Assembly (NCBI GenBank): GCA_000149225.2
Contig: CM000691.1
Location: forward strand, 434,001 to 498,000
DNA from: Lachancea kluyveri NRRL Y-12651
Taxonomy: Eukaryota; Ascomycota; Saccharomycetes; Saccharomycetales; Saccharomycetaceae
Reading direction: 5' to 3'
Length of the DNA stretch: 64,000 nt
Positions within the stretch are counted from its first letter, which is position 1. The number at the start of each line of letters is the position of its first letter. This document shows, in pieces, positions 40,594 through 51,500 of this stretch. The translations under genes were made by a program, and so were the position numbers. The notes below the pieces were generated by a model. It did not search any database, was not told the DNA's origin, and saw nothing but the letters and a program-made list of their open reading frames with translations.

Positions 40594-41856
40594 ATGTCAA
40601 CTATCAAGGAAGCCAGGGCCCTTGTGGAAAAAAAAGAATACTCCAAGGCCGAAGAGCTGTATTTACAACTTTTAAACGATCCTCAAAACCAGGGAAAAGC
40701 CCAGCTTCAGTTACAAGAACAATGCATTTTAGAGTTGGGTCACCTATACGGTGTCACCCATCAAACCGAAAAGCTTTCTGATTTCATTCCACAGTCAAGG
40801 GAATTTATGATGCAATTTGCTAAGAGTAAAACTGCAAAGGTTTTGAAGACCTTAATTGAACAATTTGACTCGATCCCAAACTCCCTAGACAAACAGATTG
40901 GGGTATGCCAGGAAAGTATTGCGTTTGCCAAAAAGGAGAAACGTGTGTTTTTGAAACATTCTTTGTCTATTAGACTAGCCACTCTCTTCTACGAAAAATT
41001 ACAGTACAATGTCTCTCTACAATTGATCAATGAATTGTTAAGAGAATTTAAGAAGTTGGATGATAAATCTTCGCTAGTAGATGTCCACCTTTTGGAGTCT
41101 AAAGTCTACCACAAGTTGAGAAACCTAGCGAAAGCCAAAGCTGCTCTGACCAGCTCAAGAACATCTGCAAATGCCATTTATTGTCCCACGCTGACTATGG
41201 CAGAATTAGATTTGATGAGTGGTATCCTTCATTGTGAGGATAAGGACTATAAGACTGCATTCTCTTACTTTTACGAATCTTTCGAAAGTTTTCATAACTC
41301 CAACAACAATTCATACGAAAAGGCTTGCCAGGTATTGAAATACATGTTGCTCTCCAAAATCATGTTAAACCTAATCGATGACGTAAACACTATTCTAAAT
41401 GCCAAATATACCAAGGAGACCTATCAGTCTCGTGGTATTGATGCCATGAAAGCCGTCGCTGAAGCCTATAGTAATAGGTCCCTATTAGAATTTAACACAG
41501 CGTTGAAAACGTACGAAACTGAACTAATGGGCGATGAATTGATAAGATCACACTTCAATGCCTTATATGACACCTTGCTAGAATCCAATTTGTGCAAAAT
41601 TATAGAACCATTTGACTGTGTGGAGGTATCTCACATTTCTCAAATGATTGGCTTAGACCCGCAACAAGTGGAGGGCAAGTTGTCGCAGATGATCCTGGAC
41701 AACGTGTTTCACGGTGTCTTGGATCAAGGTAATGGGTGGCTGTATATCTATGAGACACCCCAACAGGATGCGACTTACGATTCTTCCTTAGCGCTGATTA
41801 ACGAGTTGAACAAAGTTGTTGAACAGTTATTCGAAAAGGCAAGCGTCTTGAACTAA
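40594..41856 (+). CDS. RPN6: 26S proteasome regulatory lid subunit Rpn6
   Basis: A 420-residue PCI-domain protein matching S. cerevisiae Rpn6 (YDL097C, 434 residues). Helical TPR-like repeats fill the N-terminal two thirds; the PCI winged-helix part lies near the C-terminus (around CVEVSHISQMIGLDPQQVEG). Rpn6 clamps the lid onto the core particle and base and is essential. The PACE element upstream supports the start and the regulation. It converges on TPP1 with 28 bases between stops. Confidence 0.96.
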   Translation: MSTIKEARALVEKKEYSKAEELYLQLLNDPQNQGKAQLQLQEQCILELGHLYGVTHQTEKLSDFIPQSREFMMQFAKSKTAKVLKTLIEQFDSIPNSLDKQIGVCQESIAFAKKEKRVFLKHSLSIRLATLFYEKLQYNVSLQLINELLREFKKLDDKSSLVDVHLLESKVYHKLRNLAKAKAALTSSRTSANAIYCPTLTMAELDLMSGILHCEDKDYKTAFSYFYESFESFHNSNNNSYEKACQVLKYMLLSKIMLNLIDDVNTILNAKYTKETYQSRGIDAMKAVAEAYSNRSLLEFNTALKTYETELMGDELIRSHFNALYDTLLESNLCKIIEPFDCVEVSHISQMIGLDPQQVEGKLSQMILDNVFHGVLDQGNGWLYIYETPQQDATYDSSLALINELNKVVEQLFEKASVLN

Positions 41857-41884
41857 TCAAAAAGCATGTGTGTGTACGTGTATA

Positions 41885-42625
41885 TTAACTAAATATATCC
41901 TCAGGTAACTTGAAATCAACTTTTAAGCCTTCAGCAAACTTTTTGTCGGAATCACTGAAATCTGAGGGTCTGCCAGCAGCGTCACCACAGTAATACTTCA
42001 CTGAAACTGTTTCTCTCGACAAGTCTCTACAGAATTCCTCAAACATGCCAATGTTAGGTTTACGCATCCTTTCAAAGAGTTCAGGCAATATGTAGCTTTT
42101 ATTAAGCTTGGGGTGCGCCGCGTTCTTGAGAACTTTACCAATGGGCTGTTTGTTTTGCTTAAGCAAGGAAGCTGGTTTTTTGGGTGAAGCGTAAATCCAT
42201 AGTCTATCCAAAAGCCTTGGGCTCTCTGTATCGTTATCACTCTCATCAGTAGAACTCTGCATTTCCTTCTGTTTCTTTGCAATCACCTCAAGGATCAACT
42301 TTAATTTTCCTGTATACTTTGTGCAGCTCTTTGAAGTCTCCGGTACGGTCACAACACCACCCTGATTTGAAAAAACCACGATATGGGCATTCTTGTCTCT
42401 CTCCATGATCTCAAATAGTTTATCCAAAGTATCATATTCCTTGGTGAATGACATGAATTTCCAATCATCCATAGTGCGGCTGAACCGGCCTGAATTAGGC
42501 TGGATTATCGTGTGATCCAGGTCAAATGCATAAACGGCAATTTTGTCTCCAGAAGTAGCTTTCCTAGGGATAAACTTAATTAGATGGGGTAAAACAGTTA
42601 GCCTATGAGAGGGTGCGTTTGCCAT
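41885..42625 (-). CDS. TPP1: Polynucleotide 3'-phosphatase
   Basis: A 246-residue HAD-family phosphatase matching S. cerevisiae Tpp1 (YMR156C, 238 residues). The HAD nucleophile motif AFDLDHTIIQ (about residues 33-42) and the second motif VVFSNQGGV are present, with PNKP-like segments KPNIGMFEEF and YYCGDAAGRPSDFSDSD. It removes 3' phosphates at DNA breaks; like S. cerevisiae Tpp1 it lacks a 5' kinase domain. Confidence 0.95.
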   Translation of the reverse strand: MANAPSHRLTVLPHLIKFIPRKATSGDKIAVYAFDLDHTIIQPNSGRFSRTMDDWKFMSFTKEYDTLDKLFEIMERDKNAHIVVFSNQGGVVTVPETSKSCTKYTGKLKLILEVIAKKQKEMQSSTDESDNDTESPRLLDRLWIYASPKKPASLLKQNKQPIGKVLKNAAHPKLNKSYILPELFERMRKPNIGMFEEFCRDLSRETVSVKYYCGDAAGRPSDFSDSDKKFAEGLKVDFKLPEDIFS

Positions 42626-42776
42626 TTGGGTACTCTTCTGCTCCTTTGGCTACAAATGTAACTATCTGATTATTTTTTCTTAGCGTGCGCGATTGTTAAA
42701 ATTTCACGTATACATCACCAATTGAAGCTAAGAAGACGAAGAAAGGGGTACAGAAGTGCACAGAAAGCCTTAGAGA

Positions 42777-43376
42777 ATGTCAAGTTTTGGCAGGAGAACA
42801 TGGGATCGAGATGAGTATGCTGAACTAGCTCAAGAAGGCCGTTCTCATAAGCCCTCACTGTTAGATACTTTAACACCTCAACAATTAGCACAGCTTAAAT
42901 TGAAGTATACGGATCATCACAGGCTCATTGAAAGCTCGAGTAGAGATCCAAATAAAAGGATGCTGACAGCAGCCCTATCCTCCTACAAGAAAGGCAAACA
43001 GTTCGGATTCTATTGCGACCTGTGTGATTTGACCTTTAAAGACACTTTACAGTACATCGATCACTTAAATCATAAGTCACACCAGATAAAGTTCGAACAG
43101 TTATTTGAAGAACCATTGATTTATGACACGAGAGACAACGATGAAGTTTCTTTAGAGGAGTTCGAGCAAGTCTACTCTGATTTAATTGATGGATTTGTTA
43201 AGACAAATACTACCTTGGATATTGAAGAGAAATTAAGACTGAAAGAAACAAGAAAGAAAAGAATAGAAGACCCTAAAATAAGGTCAGAAAACAAGAAAGA
43301 AAAACTAACTCAGCCAGCAGATGATAGTATTAGCGGCATCATGGGATTCGCGTCGTTTGGTAGCACAAGAAGATAA
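42777..43376 (+). CDS. SNU23: U4/U6.U5 tri-snRNP zinc-finger protein Snu23
   Basis: A 199-residue protein matching S. cerevisiae Snu23 (YDL098C, 194 residues). It starts with FGRRTWDRDEYAELAQ and carries one U1-type C2H2 finger (FYCDLCDLTFKD...HLNHKSHQ, about residues 77-104). The C-terminus is basic. It takes part in spliceosome activation at the 5' splice site. It is divergent from TPP1, about 150 bases between starts. Confidence 0.94.
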   Translation: MSSFGRRTWDRDEYAELAQEGRSHKPSLLDTLTPQQLAQLKLKYTDHHRLIESSSRDPNKRMLTAALSSYKKGKQFGFYCDLCDLTFKDTLQYIDHLNHKSHQIKFEQLFEEPLIYDTRDNDEVSLEEFEQVYSDLIDGFVKTNTTLDIEEKLRLKETRKKRIEDPKIRSENKKEKLTQPADDSISGIMGFASFGSTRR

Positions 43377-43430
43377 ATACATGAAGAGACAAAGAAAACG
43401 CATTATTTACAGGAGGTGAATAGTCAAAAT

Positions 43431-44117
43431 CTACACAACTTCAACCTTTTCAACGGTTTGGTAATACTTTATGATGTCCGAATCCTGGTCTTTTTTGGAG
43501 GCGAAAACCGCGTTCACCACAGCAACTTCGTTTTCAAATTTGATGGCATCCTTTATATCCGTTGGAAAATCAATAATGTATAGCGTATCACCAGGAGAGC
43601 ATTTTTCTTTCATGTATCGGCCTAACAACATCACCGTCATTCCTGGAGGTAACTTTTCCACATAAGATTCTGGGCCATGCTGATTGCGTAAATCATTTAG
43701 CAGAGCCTCGTACTTACTACCAGCTAAAGTTCTGTAATACTCTATGACTTTACTTGGACTAATAACCTTAACTTGGTCACCTTCAAGTTGCTGCGCTTTC
43801 AGACGAGCGCCTGGTAGTACAAAGTTTAAATTAAACTGACCCTGTGGAAAGAGCACAATACGCCTCCTCAATCCTGCCATAGTGTTTTCAAACTCTGCCT
43901 CAGAGTATGAAGTTTTGGGTTTCCTCTTTTCTATGGACTTAACTGCTTGGACGAAGATGACTGTACCGAGGAGGCCAACAACAGCGATTTTTTTAAAGCT
44001 CGGCAACTCATCTCCTCTTGGTGATTTTGTAGAATAGTTCCTTTCAAAAGTATTTCTACTGAAAGACAGCAATCTGGTTCTCGTAAGCAATTGGCGTTTG
44101 GGTATCCTGCTGAACAT
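43431..44117 (-). CDS. AIM36: Mitochondrial membrane protein Aim36
   Basis: A 228-residue protein matching S. cerevisiae Aim36/Fmp39 (YMR157C, 255 residues) by position and sequence type. The N-terminus is Arg/Ser/Thr-rich with no acidic residues, as in a mitochondrial presequence, followed by one membrane segment (about residues 41-58, FKKIAVVGLLGTVIFVQA). The rest is soluble. Function is unknown. Convergent with SNU23. Confidence 0.85.
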   Translation of the reverse strand: MFSRIPKRQLLTRTRLLSFSRNTFERNYSTKSPRGDELPSFKKIAVVGLLGTVIFVQAVKSIEKRKPKTSYSEAEFENTMAGLRRRIVLFPQGQFNLNFVLPGARLKAQQLEGDQVKVISPSKVIEYYRTLAGSKYEALLNDLRNQHGPESYVEKLPPGMTVMLLGRYMKEKCSPGDTLYIIDFPTDIKDAIKFENEVAVVNAVFASKKDQDSDIIKYYQTVEKVEVV

Positions 44118-44352
44118 ATTTGAACCTTTACCTCCCTTTATCCAAACACCACAGTGAGTTGATTATTTTAAAGTTGAATAAATTTTCGCATTTATTACAC
44201 TCAATTCGTATACGATGATTAGTATCGTCCAAAATTACACGATTGTATGTGCTCCAAAAATTTTTCATCATTTTCCAGATAAATAAGCCAATATAGAAAT
44301 TTCGTAGGTTATATCGATTCCGGTCATAATAGAGTAGGTCAAGGTACGAGTT

Positions 44353-44820
44353 ATGTCTTTAGTCCATCTGGCCAACGTCTGCGCTCATCTGCAAAACTGC
44401 TCAAGAGCAAGAGCTTCTTTAACCTCTATTCCATACACTAAGTTACATTTGAACTTTGCATACACCTTGTACAAGCATGGTTTTCTATCAACGCTACAAA
44501 GGGGATCTTCCAAAGGCCCAGATTTAAAACCTGTCGAAGTTACACCTGATAATATATCTTCTAGGAGGCTATGGGTTGGATTAAAGTACAGGGAGAATAA
44601 ACCAGTAATGAGCTCCTGTAGGTTGATCTCTAAACCTAATCTTAGAATCCATCTACCATACGAAGATTTGAAAAAACTATGCTCTGGGGTCACTATCAGA
44701 TTAATTAAGCCTTTACAACCTGGAGAATTAATTCTGGTGAAGTGCGGTAAGGAGCTTATGGACGTTAATGATGCCGTTGCAAAGAAACGTGGAGGTGAGG
44801 TTCTGTGCAGGATTAAATGA
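44353..44820 (+). CDS. MRPS8: Mitochondrial small-subunit ribosomal protein uS8m
   Basis: A 155-residue protein matching S. cerevisiae Mrps8 (YMR158W, 155 residues). It begins [19 protein letters not shown] and shows bacterial S8-like features: an N-terminal helix-strand fold and a C-terminal segment with [12 protein letters not shown]. It belongs to the small subunit of the mitochondrial ribosome. Divergent from AIM36 and convergent with BUG1. Confidence 0.95.
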   Translation: MSLVHLANVCAHLQNCSRARASLTSIPYTKLHLNFAYTLYKHGFLSTLQRGSSKGPDLKPVEVTPDNISSRRLWVGLKYRENKPVMSSCRLISKPNLRIHLPYEDLKKLCSGVTIRLIKPLQPGELILVKCGKELMDVNDAVAKKRGGEVLCRIK

Positions 44821-44914
44821 GCATGGTATCTCACTTATAGCTTTACTTTCGCATGTATACGAAAGAACATGTAAATAGTTTAGAATTCAATATACAAAAG
44901 AATAAGAATAAAAA

Positions 44915-45916
44915 CTAGAACTCAACAATTGGCCCTGCGCCGATACTCCTCCAATTGGTCATATCGACGTTCCAGTTCTGCCACTTGGATAGTGTGGCTC
45001 TGTCAACTGGGTGCGGTTGAGCTTGTTGTGGTTGTGGAGACATTTGCCTTGGAGAAGCAGAGGTGAACTGCGAGAATTGTAATGAGGTTCTAGATGGGTT
45101 TTCGTCAATTACTTGGGCGCGTGATAGCTGTTGTTGGGATTCTTGCATTGTTTGTATTGTGGAAGCCAATTCTTGTTTTGTGTGGACCAGTTCTTCGCTA
45201 GTGCTGGCCAATTCGCCTTCCAATTGAGACACCTTTTCGTTCAACTCCTCTATGGCTGTCTCCTGATCCATGTTGACAAACTTTAGCTTTTTCAATTGAG
45301 AATTTAACTCCTCAACCTGTTTTTGGAGATCCGAGATTAAAGCATTGTCCTTCTCTTTTTGCAAACTCGAGAGAAAATCTTGTTCCTGTCCATTACCCGA
45401 GAATAAATCATCAATGTCATCCTGTTTTTGAGGTTCTCCATCTTCCATCTGATTTTGAAGCTCCTCACCATCGGTCTGCTTTTCCTGGACACACGAAACG
45501 GCTCCAGTTTCGAGTTCAGTTTCAGTTTCAGTAGTTGGTTTACCCAAATTTTCCGCCTCAAACTCCTTACTTTCTTCAGTGTTAGAGCTAGCAGGTGGTT
45601 CATCCTTAGATTCCTCCACGGCATCCTCCCTTGCCTCTCCTTTTATGTCTATTTTCTCAGCGTCATCCCCCGACAAACCCTCTGTTTTTAAATCTTCCTC
45701 TAAGGAGGTTGAATTTTCCTTTTCATTCCGTGAACTCTCGTTTCCTAGCTTATTTTCTTCAGTCAATTCTTCCGATTCTGCAGTTTGTTCAAGCTCTGGA
45801 GTCTGGTCCTTTTTGGCTTTCTTTTTACCCTTCTTCTTTTTCTTATTTTTCAGCTCCTCGACTCTCTTCCTAGCCTCCTCTAGTTGCTTAGCTCTCTCCT
45901 CGTTTCCATCAGACAT
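44915..45916 (-). CDS. BUG1: cis-Golgi coiled-coil protein Bug1
   Basis: A 333-residue protein matching S. cerevisiae Bug1 (YDL099W, 341 residues). A Lys-rich N-terminal patch (NKKKKKGKKKAKKD) follows an acidic helix; the middle is very Glu-rich and low in complexity. A coiled coil lies at about residues 190-270 and a C-terminal motif (WQNWNVDMTNWRSIGAG) is shared with the S. cerevisiae protein. Bug1 binds the GRASP homologue Grh1 and tethers ER-derived vesicles at the cis-Golgi. It is divergent from GET3 with 217 bases between starts. Confidence 0.93.
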   Translation of the reverse strand: MSDGNEERAKQLEEARKRVEELKNKKKKKGKKKAKKDQTPELEQTAESEELTEENKLGNESSRNEKENSTSLEEDLKTEGLSGDDAEKIDIKGEAREDAVEESKDEPPASSNTEESKEFEAENLGKPTTETETELETGAVSCVQEKQTDGEELQNQMEDGEPQKQDDIDDLFSGNGQEQDFLSSLQKEKDNALISDLQKQVEELNSQLKKLKFVNMDQETAIEELNEKVSQLEGELASTSEELVHTKQELASTIQTMQESQQQLSRAQVIDENPSRTSLQFSQFTSASPRQMSPQPQQAQPHPVDRATLSKWQNWNVDMTNWRSIGAGPIVEF

Positions 45917-46133
45917 CTCGATTGTATACAGCTCGTGTTTCTTTTCTATTCTAACGTCAAAGGTGTTCCATAAACAGCATTCAATTATCTTGTGGCCCTT
46001 TAGTGATGCCTCGTTTGGTATTATGTCCTCTTACACGAAACACACATCATCTACAAGCGTATCATTTTGCCACCCAGGTATATCAGTCACATAGCAACGT
46101 GTCACTAACGCGCACCAATCATTCGATAAAACC

Positions 46134-47183
46134 ATGGATTTAACTGTTGACCCAACTCTAAACTCTTTAATTACTTCATCTACACACAAATGGATTTTCG
46201 TAGGTGGTAAAGGTGGTGTCGGTAAGACCACCTCATCATGTTCTATTGCCATCCAGATGGCTCTCAGCCAACCAACCAAACAATATTTATTGATTTCTAC
46301 CGATCCAGCACACAATTTAAGTGACGCATTTGGCGAGAAGTTTGGTAAAGATGCTAGGAAGGTCACAGGCATGTCCAATTTATCTTGTATGGAAATCGAT
46401 CCATCTGCAGCTTTAAAGGACATGAATGACATGGCCGTTGCCCAAGCTGGCGGCTCCGATGGTTTTGGGGATTTGTTTCAGGGTGGTGCATTTGCTGAAT
46501 TGACTAGCTCTATTCCTGGTATTGACGAAGCCTTGTCGTTTATGGAAGTAATGAAGCACATCAAAAGACAAGAAGAAGGTGAAGGTGAAAGATTTGACAC
46601 TGTGATTTTTGATACCGCACCTACAGGTCACACCTTAAGATTCCTACAGTTGCCAAATACCTTGTCTCAATTGTTAGACAAATTTGGCGAAATTACTGGC
46701 AGGTTGGGTCCAATGTTGAATTCTTTGACTGGTGCAAACGCTAACGTTGACATTTTTGGTAAGATGAACGAATTGAAAGCCAATGTGGAAAAAATCAAGA
46801 AACAGTTTACTGACCCAGACTTGACAACTTTTGTTTGTGTTTGTATCAGTGAGTTTTTGTCCTTGTACGAGACCGAAAGGTTAATTCAAGAATTGATCTC
46901 TTACGACATGGACGTTAACTCCATTATTGTGAACCAATTATTGTTTGCTGAGTACGATCAAGAACACAACTGTAAAAGATGTCAAGCCAGATGGAAAATG
47001 CAGAAGAAATATCTGGACCAGATTGATGAGTTATATGAAGATTTCCATGTAGTTAAGATGCCATTGTGTGCTGGTGAAATTAGAGGTTTGAACAACTTGA
47101 AAAAGTTCTCTCAATTTTTGAACAAGGGTTACAACCCAGAAGCCGACGGGAAGGTTATTTACGAATTGGAGGAGCAAAACTGA
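46134..47183 (+). CDS. GET3: Tail-anchored protein targeting ATPase Get3
   Basis: A 349-residue ArsA-family ATPase matching S. cerevisiae Get3 (YDL100C, 354 residues). The P-loop [10 protein letters not shown] lies at about residues 24-33, switch I contains [10 protein letters not shown], and switch [14 protein letters not shown]. The dimer zinc ligands are the CxxC in NCKRCQARW near residue 280. It receives tail-anchored proteins from Sgt2 via Get4/5 and delivers them to Get1/2 at the ER. Confidence 0.97.
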   Translation: MDLTVDPTLNSLITSSTHKWIFVGGKGGVGKTTSSCSIAIQMALSQPTKQYLLISTDPAHNLSDAFGEKFGKDARKVTGMSNLSCMEIDPSAALKDMNDMAVAQAGGSDGFGDLFQGGAFAELTSSIPGIDEALSFMEVMKHIKRQEEGEGERFDTVIFDTAPTGHTLRFLQLPNTLSQLLDKFGEITGRLGPMLNSLTGANANVDIFGKMNELKANVEKIKKQFTDPDLTTFVCVCISEFLSLYETERLIQELISYDMDVNSIIVNQLLFAEYDQEHNCKRCQARWKMQKKYLDQIDELYEDFHVVKMPLCAGEIRGLNNLKKFSQFLNKGYNPEADGKVIYELEEQN

Positions 47184-47491
47184 TGGTGAATGGAATACTC
47201 TTAAAATTTCTCCCTTTTTTCGTATGCATGTAAATGTTGATGTAGTTATTGTTGTTGTTGTTGCTTCTTTTTTTTTTTTTTTTAGGAAAAAGCAGTTCGT
47301 TCTTTTTATAATGTTTTCTGTTAATTGCTTGCATATATGTGTTTGTGTTGTTGCTGGTATTCACCTCTTTTAATCCTTCATTTATGATTCCTGTCACAGC
47401 ATCTATGACTGAATGAACCAAACAGATAAAATAAGTATATAACACAGTCTGTTGAATTTTTGCAAACCAAGAAAAAAAAAATTGCGATAGA
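47184..47491. other. GET3 3' flank and tRNA terminator region
   Basis: About 300 bases between the GET3 stop and the tRNA. It contains a (GTT)n run near 47240-47262, a T-run near 47268-47284 and the tRNA terminator at 47472-47481. No gene is seen. Confidence 0.6.
47472..47481 (-). terminator. RNA polymerase III terminator of tRNA-Met
   Basis: Ten T on the minus strand, starting 11 bases after the 3' end of the tRNA. This is a canonical Pol III stop. Confidence 0.85.
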
Positions 47492-47564
47492 TGCTCCAGG
47501 GGAGGTTCGAACTCTCGACCTTCAGATTATGAGACTGACGCTCTTCCGACTGAGCTACTGAAGC
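47492..47564 (-). tRNA. tRNA-Met (CAU), elongator
   Basis: A 73-base cloverleaf on the minus strand. The 5' end GCTTCAG pairs with CTGGAGC at the 3' end. The A box (TAGCTCAGTCGG), anticodon loop CTCATAA with anticodon CAU, and B box GGTCGAGAGTTCGAACC region are intact. It is almost identical to the S. cerevisiae elongator tRNA-Met and lacks the initiator's distinctive features. There is no intron. Confidence 0.97.
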
Positions 47565-47773
47565 ATAGAAATACAATGAGTTTCCGTTAAATGGTTTAAA
47601 GACTATAAACATTACAATGTACTTGAATTTCACTGACGAGCCGAATAAGACAGATAGCATTAGCTCTTCAAAAACAGTATCTCATTAGTAGCCTGATAAT
47701 TATAAGCTGGAATAATCCAGAATAGTATTAGTAATACCTAGAGGCCTACCGAAGAGAAATTTCAGTTGCAAAT

Positions 47774-48080
47774 TGTTGGAACGAAATACAACTATCGACC
47801 ATCGACTAGTATTAGTGTTACTAGTATATTATCATACACGGTGTTAGAAGATAACACAAGGAATGGGAAACAGTCATCTAAGTCAGTGGAAGCTGAAACG
47901 CAAGGATTGATAATGTAATAGGATAATGAACCAGAAACATATAAAAGGAAGAATATTTGTATATAAAGTTATCGACTCTCTTTTCTGGATTCCTAGAAAG
48001 GTGAGGAGAACTTCTAGTATAACCATATACCAATTATTATAGCCTTAATCAAAAATGGAATCTCAACAATTGTCCCACTA
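47774..48080 (+). mobile_element. Solo LTR, Ty1/Ty2-type (Ty1/copia)
   Basis: A fossil LTR of about 307 bases starting TGTTGGAACGAAAT, aligned along its length with S. cerevisiae Ty1/Ty2 delta LTRs as I remember them, including a long central segment that appears unchanged. It ends with the start of the gag reading frame (MESQQLS), as Ty1/Ty2 LTRs do. There is no internal element, so it is a solo remnant. It lies about 210 bases upstream of a tRNA gene, the usual Ty1 target. I see no clear target-site duplication, so the right end is uncertain. Its good preservation suggests a fairly young insertion. Confidence 0.9.
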
Positions 48081-48430
48081 TTCACACATTTCTCAAGAAC
48101 ATAATAAACCAATCTCTTTTTGGGAAGCGTACCAATTTTTAAAGGGGCATACAGTTTGTTTTCACATCACTTTGAAACCTAAAGAAGTGATGCTTTTAGA
48201 TATGTACATTACAGCTTCCCTTTTTCGGTGTCATACATCATAGCTTCATAAAAAAGTTCGTACCGACTAGTAGTTATGTTATATACCCAAAGGATTCACA
48301 GCAATTGAAAGGCATACAATCGTGATGGAACTAAGATCAGATATCGTGCTCTCATGAGAAATCCTGATCTTTCCCCAGAAACTCTGAGGTTATTGGAAGC
48401 GTGCTTCACTGGTAATCGATCATATTTGTT

Positions 48431-48437
48431 CGGGTAA
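48431..48437 (+). promoter_or_regulatory. Reb1-type site upstream of POL3
   Basis: CGGGTAA 77 bases upstream of the POL3 ATG, between the LTR and the MCB element. Confidence 0.45.
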
Positions 48438-48475
48438 CACCTTGTCGCGATGATCTCTTCTTTTTTCCTTTTAAG

Positions 48476-48481
48476 ACGCGT
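48476..48481. promoter_or_regulatory. MCB element (ACGCGT) of POL3
   Basis: A perfect MluI cell-cycle box 33 bases upstream of the POL3 ATG. MBF (Mbp1-Swi6) uses it to drive DNA-replication genes at G1/S. The position is unusually close to the start codon. Confidence 0.75.
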
Positions 48482-48513
48482 AAAACCGCATACATCTCTT
48501 CCACTAGTAATAA

Positions 48514-51500
48514 ATGGCAAAAGCACCATCGACTATAGGTAGCAAAAGCATGGTGGCACAAGGAATAAAAAGATCCGGAGAGGCTGCTCCAACTACAGAC
48601 ACTACAGAAAAAAAGCTGAGAACAACATCTTTTGATCACAGTTCGCTTAGTGAGCCTGTATCCGTGATAGAAATCATTCCATCTGACAAGTATCGCAAGC
48701 AAAATGCACATGGTTATAAAAGCAGCCAACAGCCGATTGCAACAAAGGCTGACCCATCAGGGTTTGAACAAGAACTACTACTAATGGATCATGAAGCTGC
48801 TATGAGAGAGGAGCAGAATCAACAGCTATGGTCACGTGCCCCTCTACCTAAAGACTTCTCTTCAGAAAGCTACTCCATTTCATTTCAACAGTTAGATGCC
48901 GAACAAAGCTTTCTACCTGGCCATTTTGACGAACGTACTTCAGCGATAGTCAGGTTTTTCGGTGTTACAGATAAAGGACACTCAGTGTTGTGTAACGTCA
49001 CGGGGTTCAAACATTACCTTTATGTCCCTGCTCCTGTAGATTTTACCTCTAATGATATCGAACCGTTCGTAAAATACCTAAACGAAACATTTGATAACAC
49101 TGTGGATTCGTTGGAAATAGTTCCTAAACAAAGTATTTGGGGTTATTCCGGTAACAGCAAATTACCATTTCTGAGAATTTACGTTATCAATCCAAATACC
49201 ATAAACAAATTGAGAACAGCCTTTGAAAGAGGATACATTGGTTACAATGATACCTGGTTTTCTGGTGGTACCACATCGTACGATAATATCGCTTATCCCT
49301 TGAGACTAATGATTGATTGCGGTATCGTTGGTATGTCCTGGATAACTTTGCCTAAGGGCAAATATCATATGATCTCTGAAAAAGAAAAGGTTAGTACTTG
49401 CCAACTAGAAGTTAAAATTAATTACAGAGACCTAGTGTCTCACCCAGCAGAAGGCGAGTGGTCCCTTAGTGCACCACTAAGAATCTTATCATTTGATATC
49501 GAATGTGCAGGCAGAGTAGGTGTTTTCCCCGAACCCGAGGTAGATCCAGTGATCCAGATTGCAAATGTGGTTAGCATTGCAGGTGCTGCTAAACCATTTG
49601 TTCGCAATGTTTTTACTGTGGATACATGCTCTCCGATCACCGGCTCTCAAATTTTTGAGCATAAAACAGAAAAGGAGATGTTACAACATTGGCGTGATTT
49701 TGTTGTCGAGACTGATCCTGATGTTATCATTGGCTACAATACTTCTAATTTCGATTTGCCTTATATGATAAATCGTGCCGCTGCATTAAAAGTGGAGAAA
49801 TTTCCTTATTTCGGCAGACTCTCAAACGTAAAACAAGAAATCAGAGAAAGCGTCTTCTCTTCTAAGGCTTATGGTACAAGGGAGTCAAAAAATATTAACA
49901 TTGATGGCCGCTTGCAGTTGGATTTATTACAGTTCGCTCAGCGTGAATACAAGTTGAGATCTTATACTTTAAACGCAGTCTCAGCCTATTTCTTAGGTGA
50001 GCAAAAAGAAGACGTTCATCATAGTATCATCACTTCGCTGCAATACGGTGATAGTGAAACGAGAAGGCGTTTAGCTGTTTACTGTCTGAAAGATGCTTAC
50101 TTACCACTAAGGCTTATGGAGAAGTTAATGGCGTTAGTTAACTACACCGAAATGGCTCGTGTAACTGGTGTGCCATTTTCGTATCTGCTTGCTCGTGGTC
50201 AGCAGATTAAAGTTGTTTCCCAATTATTTCGTAAATGTCTACAGATCGATACCGTGATCCCCAATATGCAAAGCCAAGCTTCCGATGAACAGTACGAAGG
50301 TGCCACAGTTATCGAGCCCATCAGAGGGTACTATGACGTTCCTATAGCCACATTGGATTTCAACTCCCTATATCCGAGTATTATGATGGCGCACAATCTG
50401 TGCTACACAACTTTGTGTAACAAAGCAACTATTGAGCGCTTAAAACTGGAAAAAGATGACGATTATATAGTTACTCCCAACGGTGACTATTTCGTTACGT
50501 CCAAGTTAAGGCGTGGTATCCTTCCCGAAATTTTAGAAGAATTGATTGGTGCAAGAAAAAGAGCTAAAAATGATTTAAAAAACGAGTCTGATCCCTTTAA
50601 AAGAGATGTCTTGAATGGTAGACAACTAGCTTTAAAAATCTCCGCAAATTCTGTTTACGGGTTTACAGGTGCCACTGTTGGTAAACTACCATGTTTAGCT
50701 ATTTCATCTTCGGTGACTTCTTTTGGTCGTACTATGATTGAGAAAACTAAAAGTGCTGTTGAAGAAAAATATTCCATGAAGAATGGTAGCAAGCGCGATG
50801 CCGTGGTTGTTTATGGTGATACAGATTCCGTCATGGTGAAGTTTGGTACACCAGATATAAAAGAAGCAATGGCCCTTGGTGCCGAAGCTGCTGCTTATGT
50901 GTCCTCTCTATTTAAACATCCGATAAATCTAGAGTTCGAAAAGGTCTACTTTCCATATTTATTAATCAACAAAAAAAGGTATGCTGGCCTGTATTGGACT
51001 AATCCTGAGAAATTTGACAAGTTAGATCAAAAGGGGTTGGCATCTGTGCGCCGTGATTCTTGCCCATTAGTTTCCATAGTCATGAACAAGGTTTTGAAAA
51101 AAATATTAATTGATAGAAATGTTCAAGGTGCGCTAGATTTTATTAAAGAAACAATTGACGATATTTTACAGAACAGAGCGGATATTTCCAAATTAATCAT
51201 TTCAAAGACTCTAGCTCCCAACTATACGAACCCACAACCACATGCAGTTTTATCAGAACGTATGAAGAAGAGAGACGGTGTGGGTCCCAATGTCGGTGAT
51301 CGTGTTGACTATGTTATCACTGGTGGTAATGACAAATTGTATAACAGAGCCGAAGATCCGCTGTACGTTTTAGAACACAACATCCAGATCGATTCCAAAT
51401 ACTATTTGACTAATCAACTACAAAATCCAATAATCAGCATAATTGCCCCTATTATCGGTGAAAAACAAGCCAATGCAATGTTTATTGTAAAATCTATCAA

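Larger units (their letters stand above)
47565..48513. other. tRNA-POL3 spacer with LTR
   Basis: About 950 bases between the tRNA and POL3. It holds a solo Ty1/Ty2-type LTR (47774 to about 48080) and the POL3 promoter with a Reb1-type core (48431-48437) and an MCB element (48476-48481). It is also the left edge of a block inverted relative to S. cerevisiae. Confidence 0.75.

Noticed and set aside
45579-46094. A Ser/Phe-rich 171-codon frame opposite BUG1
   Set aside because: It is the complement of the Glu/Lys-rich BUG1 coding sequence.
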